From NCBI RefSeq assembly GCF_024707525.1, contig NZ_CP062231.1:2108001-2172000 (forward strand): a stretch of DNA of 64,000 nt, read 5' to 3'. The notes under the pieces were generated by a model. It was not told the DNA's origin. It saw only the letters and a list, made by a program, of their open reading frames with translations, and searched no databases. Below, one piece after another: positions 17,679 to 25,977 of the stretch. The translations under genes were made by a program, and so were the position numbers. Source of the DNA: Rhizobium sp. TH2 (GTDB lineage Bacteria > Pseudomonadota > Alphaproteobacteria > Rhizobiales > Rhizobiaceae). Positions within the stretch are counted from its first letter, which is position 1; each line of letters begins with the position of its first letter.

Positions 17679-18439
17679 CCGGCACGCTCTACGTCATCGG
17701 CACCGGCCCCGGCAGCCCCGAGCAGATGACGCCCGAGGCGGCGCAAGCGGTGGAAAAGGCCGAGGAATTTTTCGGCTATTTCCCCTATCTCGATCGTCTG
17801 TCACTGAGAAGTGACCAGCGCAAGATCGCCTCCGACAACCGCGAGGAACTCGATCGGGCCAATGCCGCACTCACCCGTGCTGCTGCCGGTATGCACGTCG
17901 CCGTCGTCTCCGGCGGCGATCCCGGTGTGTTTGCCATGGCTGCGGCGATCTGCGAGGCGATCGACAAGGGACCCGAGGAATGGCGTGAGATCGAAATCGT
18001 GGTGACGCCCGGCGTCACCGCCATGCTGGCCGTCGCCGCCCGCGCGGGCGCGCCACTGGGACACGATTTCTGCGCCATCTCGCTGTCGGACAATCTCAAG
18101 CCCTGGGACGTGATCACACGGCGATTGCGGTTGGTGGCGGAGGCGGGCCTCGTCATTGCGCTCTATAACCCGATCAGCAAGGCGCGGCCATGGCAGTTGG
18201 GCAAGGCTTTCGAAATCCTGCGCGAGGTCCTGCCGGGCACAGTGCCGGTCATTTTCGGCCGCGCCGCCGGCCGTCCCGACGAGAAGATCACGGTGATGCC
18301 GCTCGCCGAGGCCGATGCATCGATCGCCGACATGGCGACCTGTGTCATGATCGGCTCACCCGAGACGCGGATCATTACACGCAAGGCCAAGCCCGACCTC
18401 GTCTATACGCCGCGCTTTTATGCGGGAGGCAGCATTTGA
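17675..18439 (+). CDS. cobJ: Precorrin-3B C17-methyltransferase CobJ
   Basis: This 254-residue protein has GTGPGSPEQMTPEAAQAV at its start, the SGGDPGVFAMA motif, and a C-terminal part with GRAAGRPDEKITV. It methylates C17 and drives ring contraction after CobG. The gene overlaps cobI by four bases. Its last 22 bp overlap the 3' end of cobK on the opposite strand. Confidence 0.95.
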   Translation: MTGTLYVIGTGPGSPEQMTPEAAQAVEKAEEFFGYFPYLDRLSLRSDQRKIASDNREELDRANAALTRAAAGMHVAVVSGGDPGVFAMAAAICEAIDKGPEEWREIEIVVTPGVTAMLAVAARAGAPLGHDFCAISLSDNLKPWDVITRRLRLVAEAGLVIALYNPISKARPWQLGKAFEILREVLPGTVPVIFGRAAGRPDEKITVMPLAEADASIADMATCVMIGSPETRIITRKAKPDLVYTPRFYAGGSI

Positions 18440-19173
18440 TCGATCAACTCGAGCGCCGCTTCTACCGTGCCGACGGTTTTCAGACCGGCCGGCTTTTGGC
18501 GCTCGATCATTACGACCTCGATGCCAAGCGCGCGCGCTGCGGCGATCTTGGCATACGTCGCTGCGCCGCCGGAATTCTTGCTGACGACCACGTCGATATT
18601 GTTTTCATGCAGCAATCTGGTTTCATCGCCCTCGTCGAACGGTCCGCTCGCCAGGATATAGCGGCAGTCCGGCACTTCGAGCGGCGGAACCACCGGATCA
18701 ACGCTGCGCACGAGATAGGCATGCTGAGGCACGGCCGAGAATTGCCCGGCTTCCTGCCGTCCGATCGCCAAGAACACGCGCCGCGCCACGCCGTCCAGTG
18801 CTTTGACCGCGCCCGCGACATCGGCCACGGACATCCATTGGTCGCCCTCCCGCCGTTCCCAGCCAGGACGGCAGAGGGCGAAAACCGGCAACCCGCTTCG
18901 TTCGGACGCCGCTGCTGCGTTGGCGGAAATCCGGTTCGCAAAGGGATGCGTGGCATCAATGAGCAGATCGATCTTTTCGTTAGCCAGGTAATCAACGAGA
19001 CCATCGGCGCCACCAAAGCCACCGACACGCGTCGGCAAGGGCAGGGGTTTCGGATCCACCGTACGACCCGCGAGCGAAATCGTCGCCTCGATATCCACGC
19101 GCTGCGCCAGTCGCTCGGCCAGTCGCCGCGCTTCGGTCGTGCCGCCGAGGATCAGGATGCGGTGCTTGCCCAT
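18418..19173 (-). CDS. cobK: Precorrin-6A reductase CobK, reversed within the cob cluster
   Basis: This 251-residue NADPH-dependent reductase starts [22 protein letters not shown], and DATHPFANRISANA lies near residue 80. It reduces precorrin-6A to precorrin-6B. It is the only cob gene here on the minus strand. Its 3' end overlaps cobJ by 22 bp, and its ATG (19171-19173) shares bases with the ATG of cobL (19172-19174) in a CATG tetramer. Its promoter must therefore lie inside cobL or further downstream. Confidence 0.93.
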   Translation of the reverse strand: MGKHRILILGGTTEARRLAERLAQRVDIEATISLAGRTVDPKPLPLPTRVGGFGGADGLVDYLANEKIDLLIDATHPFANRISANAAAASERSGLPVFALCRPGWERREGDQWMSVADVAGAVKALDGVARRVFLAIGRQEAGQFSAVPQHAYLVRSVDPVVPPLEVPDCRYILASGPFDEGDETRLLHENNIDVVVSKNSGGAATYAKIAAARALGIEVVMIERQKPAGLKTVGTVEAALELIDQMLPPA

Positions 19174-20413
19174 GGCTGAAAACCCAAAAATCGCGCCGTG
19201 GCTCACAATAGCAGGCATCGGCGAGGACGGTATAGCGGGCCTCGGCGACGAGGCCAAGCGCAGGATCGCCGAAGCCGAACTGGTTTGCGGCGGCAAGCGG
19301 CACCTGGAACTAGCTGACAGCCTCATCACCGGCGAGAGACATCAGTGGCTCTCGCCCATCGAACATTCCGTCGAACTCGTAAATGCAGCGCGCGGTCGCA
19401 ATGTCTGCGTGCTGGCGTCGGGCGATCCCTTCTTCTTCGGCATGGGCGCGACGCTTTCGCGAACCATCGATCCCTCGGAAATGTTCGTCATCCCCGCGCC
19501 GTCTTCCTTCAGCCTCGCGGCCTCGCGGCTCGGCTGGCCCTTGCAGGATCTGGCACTGGTGTCGCTGCATGGTCGTCCGCTGGACCTGATCCGGCCGCAT
19601 CTGCAGCCCGGTGCGCGCATATTGGCGCTGACATCGGATGAGACGGGACCGTCGCAACTGGCAGCGCTGCTGGCCGGGAATGGCTTCGGGCAATCGGGCC
19701 TGATTGTTCTGGAAGCGCTGGGCGGCGGGAACGAACGCGTGACGAAACACGTTGCAGCGCGTTTTTCGCAGGAGGTTGTTAGCCCGCTTAATATCTGCGC
19801 CATCGAAGTTGTTGCGGGCGAGGGCGCCCGCATCCTGCCGCTGGCATCCGGGCTGGATGACGGCCTGTTCGAGCATGACGGTCAGATCACCAAGCGCGAA
19901 ATCCGCGCGGTGACGCTATCGACGCTGGCGCCCCGCAAGGGCGAACTGCTGTGGGATATCGGCGGCGGCTCCGGCTCGATCGCCATTGAATGGATGCTGG
20001 CCCATCCCGCCATGTGCGCCATCGCGATCGAAGCGGATGCCGAACGCGCCGAGCGCATCGCCCGCAATGCGCGGGCTTTCGGCGTACCTGGTCTCCACGT
20101 GGTGACTGGCAGCGCGCCGTCTGCACTCAACGATCTCGCCCGGCCTGATGCAATCTTTGTTGGCGGCGGCGGCAGCGATCCCGGCGTTATGGATGCGGCA
20201 ATGTCGGCGCTAGGGCCCGGTGGCCGGCTGGTCGCCAACGGCGTGACGCTGGAAATGGAAGCGGTACTGCTCGGCCTTCAAGCGCGCCACGGCGGCGCGC
20301 TGATCCGCATCGACATTTCACGCGCGGGGCCAGTGGGCTCCATGCAGGGCTGGCGGCCGGCCATGCCCGTCACCCAGTGGTCCTGGGTCAAAGCTTTGAA
20401 GGATCGGTCATGA
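19172..20413 (+). CDS. cobL: Precorrin-6Y C5,15-methyltransferase (decarboxylating) CobL
   Basis: This 413-residue fusion has an N-terminal CbiE-like methyltransferase ([26 protein letters not shown]) and a C-terminal CbiT-like domain with the SAM motif [15 protein letters not shown]. It methylates C5 and C15 and removes the C12 acetate carboxyl. The start codon overlaps that of cobK on the other strand. The stop overlaps cobM as ATGA. Confidence 0.94.
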   Translation: MAENPKIAPWLTIAGIGEDGIAGLGDEAKRRIAEAELVCGGKRHLELADSLITGERHQWLSPIEHSVELVNAARGRNVCVLASGDPFFFGMGATLSRTIDPSEMFVIPAPSSFSLAASRLGWPLQDLALVSLHGRPLDLIRPHLQPGARILALTSDETGPSQLAALLAGNGFGQSGLIVLEALGGGNERVTKHVAARFSQEVVSPLNICAIEVVAGEGARILPLASGLDDGLFEHDGQITKREIRAVTLSTLAPRKGELLWDIGGGSGSIAIEWMLAHPAMCAIAIEADAERAERIARNARAFGVPGLHVVTGSAPSALNDLARPDAIFVGGGGSDPGVMDAAMSALGPGGRLVANGVTLEMEAVLLGLQARHGGALIRIDISRAGPVGSMQGWRPAMPVTQWSWVKALKDRS

Positions 20414-21174
20414 AGGTTCATTTCATCGGAGCGGGTCCGGGGGCCGCGGACCTGATCACCTTGCGTGGCGCGCGCCTGATCGGCGAATGCCCCGTCTGCC
20501 TTTATGCCGGCTCGATCGTCTCGCCGGAACTGCTGCAATACTGCCCGCCCGGCGCGCGCGTCGTCGATACCGCACCGATGTCGCTCGATGAGATCGAGGC
20601 GGAATATCTGATGGCCGCCGCCGGCGGCCAGGACGTTGCGCGCCTGCATTCCGGCGATCTCTCCGTCTGGAGCGCCGTGGCCGAACAGATCCGCAGGCTG
20701 GAACGCCACGGGATCGAATACACGATGACACCTGGCGTGCCGTCGTTCGCAGCTGCTGCGGCGGCGCTCGGGCGCGAGCTCACCATCCCTTCGGTCGCCC
20801 AGAGTCTGGTGCTGACGCGCGTCTCCGGCCGTGCCTCACCGATGCCGAACCAGGAGACACTGGCGAATTTCGGCCGCACGGGCGCCACGCTTGCAGTCCA
20901 TCTCGCCATCCACGCCCTGCCGCAGGTCGTGACTGAGCTGACACCGCTCTACGGTGCCGATTGCCCCGTGGCGATCGTGGTCAAGGCCAGCTGGCCGGAT
21001 GAGCGGATCGTCAAGGGCACACTGGCGACGATCGAGGCGCTGGTCGCCGAGGAGCCGATCGAGCGTACCGCGCTGATCTTCGTGGGACCGGGGCTCACTG
21101 CCGAGGATTTCCGCGAAAGCTCGCTCTACGATCCCGATTATCAGCGGCGGTTCCGTGGCCGCGACGGCTTCTGA
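20410..21174 (+). CDS. cobM: Precorrin-4 C11-methyltransferase CobM
   Basis: This 254-residue methyltransferase starts [18 protein letters not shown] and carries [11 protein letters not shown] and [18 protein letters not shown]. It methylates precorrin-4 at C11. The ATG at 20410 overlaps the cobL stop; an upstream in-frame start would lie inside cobL. It ends the cob series here. The later steps (amidation, cobalt insertion, lower ligand) are not in the window. Confidence 0.95.
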   Translation: MKVHFIGAGPGAADLITLRGARLIGECPVCLYAGSIVSPELLQYCPPGARVVDTAPMSLDEIEAEYLMAAAGGQDVARLHSGDLSVWSAVAEQIRRLERHGIEYTMTPGVPSFAAAAAALGRELTIPSVAQSLVLTRVSGRASPMPNQETLANFGRTGATLAVHLAIHALPQVVTELTPLYGADCPVAIVVKASWPDERIVKGTLATIEALVAEEPIERTALIFVGPGLTAEDFRESSLYDPDYQRRFRGRDGF

Positions 21175-21233
21175 TCTGACCCCCCTCTTCGTGACATCCA
21201 GCGCTTTCGCACCGGCCGCATCGGCGATGCGAC

Positions 21234-21254
21234 TGCTGCCGATTTTTGGCAGCA
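21234..21254 (+). terminator. Stem-loop downstream of cobM
   Basis: TGCTGCC and GGCAGCA form a perfect 7-bp stem with loop GATTTTT, 60 bp after the cobM stop. No T-run follows, so it is only a possible terminator. Confidence 0.35.
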
Positions 21255-21388
21255 CCCGGACCTAATATTCACGGAGATCGAAGCCGGTTCCGCGACCGCC
21301 ACGAACGATGACGAACAATGGAATTGATGCGGAACCTTTGGCTTTGCCCGCCGTTTGGCCGGCAGACCGAGACGAGGAGACCGCCTTC

Positions 21389-21589
21389 ATGAATCCCGCT
21401 TCCCTGGAAATGCATTCCAATCATCCGCTAGCCGGCCTCGAAAGCTGGCCGAAGACCGGCCCTGTCTACGGCTTTGCGGAGGACGAACAGCCGCGCGGCG
21501 CGCGTACATTCTGGGCGCGGATCGGCGAGCGCCTGCGCAAGGCGCCAGACGAGCCCGAGCAAGCGTCCAATATCAGAATTTGGTACTGA
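21389..21589 (+). CDS. Small hypothetical protein
   Basis: A 66-residue protein starts at ATG 21389, nine bases after GAGGAG, beginning MNPASLEMHSNHPLAGLESW. The frame is open from 21308, but that start has no ribosome-binding site. It has no signal peptide or membrane segment; the C-terminal half is charged (RIGERLRKAPDEPEQ). It begins a run of three closely spaced small genes with strong ribosome-binding sites. No family was recognised. Confidence 0.55.
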   Translation: MNPASLEMHSNHPLAGLESWPKTGPVYGFAEDEQPRGARTFWARIGERLRKAPDEPEQASNIRIWY

Positions 21590-21602
21590 CAGGAGGCCCA
21601 CC

Positions 21603-21920
21603 ATGGCCGACGACGACAAGAAGGCTTTTCTGCAAGATGAACATGGCGCCGATCCCGGCATTGACCATGATCCCGCGCTGGGTGATCCAGAGGACCCCGC
21701 CGACGATCCTGCCACCCGCGTGCACCTTGACGGCGGATTGCCGCCGCCGATGTCGGAGGTTTCAGGTGATCAGCCCGATCCCTCCACCGTCAATCAACTG
21801 CCCGTCACCGGCGGCGTCAACTGGCAGTCTCCGACCGATCCGGTGGGCGGCTATGACGAGCCGCGCGAACGGCCCCGTGCCAGCGAACTGCCGCGCGACG
21901 TCGTTCCGAACGGCCGATAG
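21603..21920 (+). CDS. Acidic, probably disordered small protein
   Basis: A 105-residue protein starts 13 bp after the previous stop with a strong AGGAGG site. It is rich in Asp, Pro and Gly (DDPATRVHLDGG, GDPEDPADD) and has almost no hydrophobic core, so it is probably unfolded or binds a partner or metal. There is no signal peptide. I do not recognise it; the next gene is similar in style and 8 bp away, so they are likely one operon. Confidence 0.65.
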   Translation: MADDDKKAFLQDEHGADPGIDHDPALGDPEDPADDPATRVHLDGGLPPPMSEVSGDQPDPSTVNQLPVTGGVNWQSPTDPVGGYDEPRERPRASELPRDVVPNGR

Positions 21921-21928
21921 GAGGTCCC

Positions 21929-22186
21929 ATGACCAATCCGCGCACGATAGACCGCCGCGACGTCGCGCATCAGGCCAATCCGGTCGGAGACCATGAGGCG
22001 ATCGAAGAGGCCAGGTCCAATCTCGCAGACTTGCCGCCAGGCGTTCCACCCGCCCGCAGCGGTCGGGCTCAGACAGTTGTCGATCCGGCCGAACCGGACA
22101 ATGACAATCCTGGCCGTATGGACCAGAAGCGCGCTACCGGTCGCGATTCCGTCCATGTCCAAAGCCCCGACAAGCTTGCACAGTGA
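21929..22186 (+). CDS. Small polar, probably disordered protein
   Basis: An 85-residue protein with AGGAGG before its ATG begins MTNPRTIDRRDVAHQANPVG. It is Asp/Pro/Asn-rich (DPAEPDNDNPGRMD), with no membrane segment. Its stop codon lies in the loop of a 9-bp stem-loop that probably ends the transcript. The function is unknown; it could be a stress-related or seed-like hydrophilic protein, but this is a guess from composition. Confidence 0.65.
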   Translation: MTNPRTIDRRDVAHQANPVGDHEAIEEARSNLADLPPGVPPARSGRAQTVVDPAEPDNDNPGRMDQKRATGRDSVHVQSPDKLAQ

Positions 22187-22195
22187 CTTGTCGGG
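22166..22195 (+). terminator. Stem-loop overlapping the stop codon of the small-gene operon
   Basis: CCCGACAAG and CTTGTCGGG make a perfect 9-bp stem. The stop codon of the preceding gene is in the loop. No clear T-run follows. Confidence 0.5.
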
Positions 22196-22224
22196 TGTTG
22201 TGAAAGGCTCTTGCGGCGATTGGG

Positions 22225-22359
22225 TTATCCAATCAACCAGAACAGCGTGCCGCCGACCATCGCGAAGACGATCACGCTTGCGGTGAGTCTAAGGACGCCG
22301 GAATTGGTGTCCTTACCCAAGAATGCGTCCCATGCGGGATTGATGTTTGGGTCATCCAT
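22225..22359 (-). CDS. 44-residue single-pass membrane microprotein
   Basis: An ATG at 22357-22359 opens a 44-residue frame ending at TAA 22225. The start is MDDPNINPAWDAFLGKDTN, followed by a hydrophobic helix (LTASVIVFAMVGGTLFWLIG) to the end. A good GAGGAAG site lies just upstream on the minus strand. The polar head and C-terminal membrane anchor make a real microprotein plausible. It lies downstream of the 22390-22674 gene on the same strand. The function is unknown. Confidence 0.6.
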   Translation of the reverse strand: MDDPNINPAWDAFLGKDTNSGVLRLTASVIVFAMVGGTLFWLIG

Positions 22360-22389
22360 GACGCGCTTCCTCACTCAGTCGATTTTCCG

Positions 22390-22674
22390 TTAATGAATGA
22401 TGTCAGGCCCCGTCTCGACGTCGATCCGGCGGTCACCGGGCGACCATTCGCCGGCTGCGAGCGCGAAGCGCTTGCCATTGTCGCCCTCGCCGATCTCCAC
22501 GCGCTGGCCGGCGGAAATCTTGCCGAGAATCGTGCTCTCACCCATGACGTGGCCGCTGCCACGCACACGGCCCTCGGGATCCTTGTAGACATTGATCTCG
22601 AAGGCGCAGTGGCCTACGGCATTGCTGTCGATGAAAACCGGCCCTGTGCCGCTTACGGTGCGTATCCTGTCCAT
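22390..22674 (-). CDS. Hypothetical protein, 94 residues
   Basis: The ATG at 22672-22674 follows an AGGGAG site and gives MDRIRTVSGTGPVFIDSNAV. The frame extends upstream without stop, but the longer N-terminus is Arg/Ser-rich and unlike a protein start. The sequence is soluble, Gly-rich and probably all beta (NVYKDPEGRVRGSGHVMG, GEGDNGKRFALAAGEW). No family was recognised. It may share a transcript with the microprotein at 22225-22359. Confidence 0.7.
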   Translation of the reverse strand: MDRIRTVSGTGPVFIDSNAVGHCAFEINVYKDPEGRVRGSGHVMGESTILGKISAGQRVEIGEGDNGKRFALAAGEWSPGDRRIDVETGPDIIH

Positions 22675-22885
22675 TGTTGAATCTCCCTGCTGCTGGTGGG
22701 GCAGCCACCGCGTGTCATCCCTGAAACGGATTCCTGCTCCTTGCAGGAAACGATTCGGCGAGGGCAGGGTTCCATGGATGCTCGCCGACCTCGCTCTCCG
22801 GCCCATCCAGGTGCAGTAGCCTGTCATTAACGGGATTTCCATACGAAGCCGCTATGGTTTTGGCCGCGAGCACAGGAGACGCTTG

Positions 22886-22981
22886 ATGAATTCGGATTGG
22901 CAAGCATATGCGGTGTTCGTGGTGGCAACCGCCGTTTTCTGCTTCATCGCGTGGAGATCCGGCTGGAAGCGCAGGCTGTAG
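22886..22981 (+). CDS. 31-residue membrane microprotein
   Basis: An ATG at 22886 is preceded by AGGAGAC at ideal spacing. The product, MNSDWQAYAVFVVATAVF and 13 more residues, is one hydrophobic helix with a basic tail (WRSGWKRRL), so it should be inserted with the tail inside. It is followed nine bases later by another small membrane or secreted protein. No relatives were recognised. Confidence 0.55.
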   Translation: MNSDWQAYAVFVVATAVFCFIAWRSGWKRRL

Positions 22982-22990
22982 GCGTCCGCG

Positions 22991-23116
22991 ATGAGATGGC
23001 TTGTGCTGGCGGTGGTAGTATGTGCCGTGCTGATCTTCCTCTGGTCGGGCTTTGCCGACGTTCCCTGCCAGGACGGCGCATGGGACGCCTTCAGGCAGAC
23101 CTGCGTGCCGGACTAA
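22991..23116 (+). CDS. 41-residue anchored or secreted microprotein with two cysteines
   Basis: The frame starts 9 bp after the preceding stop. MRWLVLAVVVCAVLIFLW is a signal anchor; the remaining part (DVPCQDGAWDAFRQTCVPD) holds two cysteines that could form a disulfide in the periplasm. The ribosome-binding site is weak, so translational coupling is assumed. The reading frame is short and the call rests on the pattern of charge, hydrophobicity and position. Confidence 0.5.
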   Translation: MRWLVLAVVVCAVLIFLWSGFADVPCQDGAWDAFRQTCVPD

Positions 23117-23212
23117 TTTCGCGTTTTCTTCTTCTGGGAAATTAGGTGCGACGAAGCAGAGCGAAGTCGCGCCCGCGCGATGGGTTGGCGGGCGGCATCG
23201 CACAAACAGGAA

Positions 23213-23288
<76 letters not shown>

Positions 23289-23506
23289 AGCGGGGCAGGA
23301 CCTACCATATTCTGCCGGTCGTTCAAGCAAAAAATCTGTTTCACACCCGACCAGCGCCGTCGTGGCGCATTTTCCGGAGCTGGTTAAGCGCGACCACGTT
23401 CTGCTCCAGGCCGGCGATCGACACCGGCATTTTCAGGAGATTTTCCATCGGAGCCACTGCTGACAAGGTAAAAGGTACAGGCTCTGATCTCGTCGTGTGG
23501 CATACG
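23289..23506. other. Non-coding spacer between tRNA-Thr and the hydrolase-like gene
   Basis: I see no convincing gene, RNA or repeat here. It holds the tRNA-Thr upstream region on the minus strand, where the tRNA promoter should lie. Confidence 0.5.
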
Positions 23507-23538
23507 AAAAGGCCCGACTGATCAAAGCCGGGCCTTTT
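23507..23538 (-). terminator. Terminator of the secreted hydrolase-like gene
   Basis: AAAAGGCCCG and CGGGCCTTTT form a stem with T-runs on both sides, so it can act in both directions. It lies 19 bp after the stop at 23557 on the minus strand. Confidence 0.85.
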
Positions 23539-23556
23539 GCTTGTCGATGTCCGTGC

Positions 23557-24483
23557 TCAGAGCAGCGAGTCGATATAGCTGGCGATCGTATCTGTATAGC
23601 TGGTCGAGACGCCGACCCGGCTGTTGACCTCCCACGGTGACAGGGTTTGTGGCGATACCGTCACGCTGACGCCGGCATTGTCCGCGCTTTGCTTGAAGGC
23701 ATTGGCCTTGCCGCAGGTATCCTCATTGCTCTCCGTCGAGCATACGACGAGGATTGGCACGCCGGATGAATCGACCAGGTGTGCCGGAGAAGAGTCCTCC
23801 CAGAATTCCGCGTTGCTGCCGAAGGCCGTGTCATAGCGGTAGTCGTGGCTGTCGGACATGATGCCGGGAATGTTGAGTGCCGCCGTCTCCAGCACGACGG
23901 CACCGGCCCAGACTGTAGCGCCCTGATCGGATGCCAGTGACGGATTGGAGGAAAGAAGGGCGGTGATATGGCCTCCGGCGCCCGATCCCATCAGCACGAT
24001 CTTGCTGTTGTCGCCATCCCACTTGATCGCGTTCTTCTGGATGTTGGCGATGCCGAGTGCGACGTCGGCCGCCTGGATCAGCGGATCCGATTTCGGCAGC
24101 AGGCGATAATTGAGCGATACAAATATATAGCCCTTGGCGACGAAAAAGCCGGCCTTGGCCTCGGCGACATCGTCGTCCTGCTTGTCGCCGCCCGTCCATG
24201 CCCCGCCATGCACCATGACGATGATCGGCGCGTTCGTGCGGTTCTCGGGAAGGTAGACGTCATATTTCTGTGCGCCGTCCAGTCCATAAGGAACGTCGAT
24301 GTTCACTGTCGCGTTGCCGACGCCGGAATACTGGTCGCGGAAATCACTGGTGAGTGCGCTTGAATTGAAATCCTCTAGCGGATTTGTTCCTGCCTGGGAT
24401 GCGACGCAAGCAGCGCCCAGCATGAGGATGGAACTCGCCGCGATGCGGCTCAGGCGGGAAAGTTGAGACAACGCAAAAGCCAT
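23557..24483 (-). CDS. Secreted alpha/beta-hydrolase-fold protein lacking catalytic residues
   Basis: This 308-residue protein has a signal peptide (hydrophobic ASSILMLGAACVASQA, cut near residue 31) and the oxyanion motif MVHGGAWTGGD of esterases in the BD-FAE/arylformamidase group. The nucleophile elbow, normally GHSAGGH, reads GSGAGGH, so Gly replaces Ser. Near the C-terminus, where these proteins have a His before the last helix, it reads LSPWEVNSR. Fold motifs are otherwise kept. It is probably a pseudo-esterase that binds a ligand in the periplasm. The ATG at 24483 follows GAAAGG; an ATG at 24525 lacks one. Confidence 0.8.
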   Translation of the reverse strand: MAFALSQLSRLSRIAASSILMLGAACVASQAGTNPLEDFNSSALTSDFRDQYSGVGNATVNIDVPYGLDGAQKYDVYLPENRTNAPIIVMVHGGAWTGGDKQDDDVAEAKAGFFVAKGYIFVSLNYRLLPKSDPLIQAADVALGIANIQKNAIKWDGDNSKIVLMGSGAGGHITALLSSNPSLASDQGATVWAGAVVLETAALNIPGIMSDSHDYRYDTAFGSNAEFWEDSSPAHLVDSSGVPILVVCSTESNEDTCGKANAFKQSADNAGVSVTVSPQTLSPWEVNSRVGVSTSYTDTIASYIDSLL

Positions 24484-24591
24484 GTTCAGACCTTTCGGTT
24501 TGCGATATGCCTTGAAAATGAACATGTTGGCTGGTTCGCGCAACTGCTGCCTGTTGCAATGGTTGCGTGGATATTTCAGGGGAGATGAGAG

Positions 24592-25647
24592 ATGGTCCAG
24601 TTGTATCGGAATGGGACAGATTCACCGTCAAGGGCCGAAAAATCCCGCAAACTGGGCTTTGCAGGGTTGGCTGCTATTGCGTTCTCTATGACATTTTTCG
24701 CCTCGCCGGCCGCCGCACAGGATGCCGCGGAGGATGGCGAACCCTTCCCGCTCAATTGCGAGGATGGCACCAAGCTCACCGCATTTTTCTCGGAAAAGGA
24801 CGTTGCCGTCACGCTTGCCGACGGCGCCAAACTGAATCTGCCCTTCAAGTCGGACGACCCTTGGGTCCTCTATTCCGATGGCAAGCATCAACTGGCGGAA
24901 AAGGGGGACGTGCTGGAATGGACCATCGGCAAGAAGGCGCCAACGCTCTGCAGCCCCGAGGATGACGACACGCCGACCCAGTTCGACGAACCGGTGGCGA
25001 TCGACAGTCTCGACTTGCCGGCGGACAAGGCCAATCCCGATGCTAAGCACGTCGTCAATTGCTATCGCTTCAAGGGCTTCATGGTGAAGGAGGTCGATCT
25101 TGGCGAGGTCGGTGCCGAAAAGCTGGCGATCCTGCCCGAAACCGCCAAATGCGTACGCGACGATCCCGAGGAAAAGCCGGTCAAGGAAGATATCGCCCGC
25201 TATTTCCTCGGCACCAAGGGCAATCTCGTCTTCTTCCAGGCCGCCGATGGCTGGAACGGCGGCATGCCCTTTGTCGTCATCGATACGAAGAGCATGAAGA
25301 AGCTGTTCGAAGATTCGTTCGAGGGCGAGGATTTCCAGGCGATCAATGTCGACGGCGCCAATATCACGGTCGACTATACCAGGACCTATTCGGCCGATTG
25401 CTCACTCTATCTCGATGGTGCGGCCTGTGCCCAGAAGCTCAACCAGACGCTTGGCCTCGGCACGATTGCGAAATTGCCGGAATGCGGCCCGGCCTACGAC
25501 GCCGAGAAGAAGCGCACGCCTGATTATGCCCAGGAGATCGAGCAACTGCCGAGCGTCATCTCATACCAGGCGACATTGAAGTATGACGGCAAGGCGGTGA
25601 CCATCACCCCGCGTGCCGGTGAGACGACCTGCCGCGTGCCAGACTGA
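24592..25647 (+). CDS. Secreted hypothetical protein
   Basis: This 351-residue protein has a long basic N-region, a hydrophobic stretch (LGFAGLAAIAFSMTFFA) and a signal peptidase site at AAAQD near residue 43. The mature part holds nine cysteines (for example PLNCEDG, TLCSPED, YSADCSLYLDGAACAQ, GETTCRVPD), pointing to disulfides in the periplasm. No family was recognised. It starts with GGGGAGATGAGAG before the ATG and is divergent from the pseudo-esterase gene with 108 bp between. Confidence 0.75.
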   Translation: MVQLYRNGTDSPSRAEKSRKLGFAGLAAIAFSMTFFASPAAAQDAAEDGEPFPLNCEDGTKLTAFFSEKDVAVTLADGAKLNLPFKSDDPWVLYSDGKHQLAEKGDVLEWTIGKKAPTLCSPEDDDTPTQFDEPVAIDSLDLPADKANPDAKHVVNCYRFKGFMVKEVDLGEVGAEKLAILPETAKCVRDDPEEKPVKEDIARYFLGTKGNLVFFQAADGWNGGMPFVVIDTKSMKKLFEDSFEGEDFQAINVDGANITVDYTRTYSADCSLYLDGAACAQKLNQTLGLGTIAKLPECGPAYDAEKKRTPDYAQEIEQLPSVISYQATLKYDGKAVTITPRAGETTCRVPD

Positions 25648-25679
25648 CCCTGGAACCCAACGCCCTTCGCTTTACCGTT

Positions 25680-25704
25680 CCGTGAAACAGGTGTAGTTTC
25701 ACGG
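25680..25704 (+). promoter_or_regulatory. 9-bp stem-loop between two secreted-protein genes
   Basis: CCGTGAAAC and GTTTCACGG form a perfect stem with a seven-base loop. It lies between the stop at 25647 and the ATG at 25729. It could end the upstream transcript or control the downstream one; no T-run follows. Confidence 0.4.
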
Positions 25705-25728
25705 GATGGGGAATTGGAGGGCGTGCGC

Positions 25729-25977
25729 ATGCTTTCTCTGAGAATTCTCATGCCCTGCCTGGCAGTCATGCTTCTGCCCGCGATCGCCGATGCCCACAAT
25801 TGCAAATGCCGCAATCGCGGCGTCCACTTCCAGCTGGGCGAGACGTCCTGCCTGCGCGTCGATGGGCGCAACTACCTGGCGCGCTGCGAGATGAAATTGA
25901 ACGTCTCGTCCTGGACCGAAGTCCAGGACGGATGTCCGCTGACCGCCATCCAGTCGATATCGACGATAATTAACTGA
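25729..25977 (+). CDS. Small secreted cysteine-rich protein
   Basis: An 82-residue protein starts at ATG 25729, seven bases after GGAGGG. A signal peptide (MLSLRILMPCLAVMLLPAIADA) is followed by a short mature domain of about 60 residues with five cysteines (HNCKCRN, TSCLRV, ARCEM, GCPL). It is likely periplasmic and disulfide-bonded. The family was not recognised. Its stop codon directly abuts the stop of the convergent rlmB gene. Confidence 0.72.
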   Translation: MLSLRILMPCLAVMLLPAIADAHNCKCRNRGVHFQLGETSCLRVDGRNYLARCEMKLNVSSWTEVQDGCPLTAIQSISTIIN

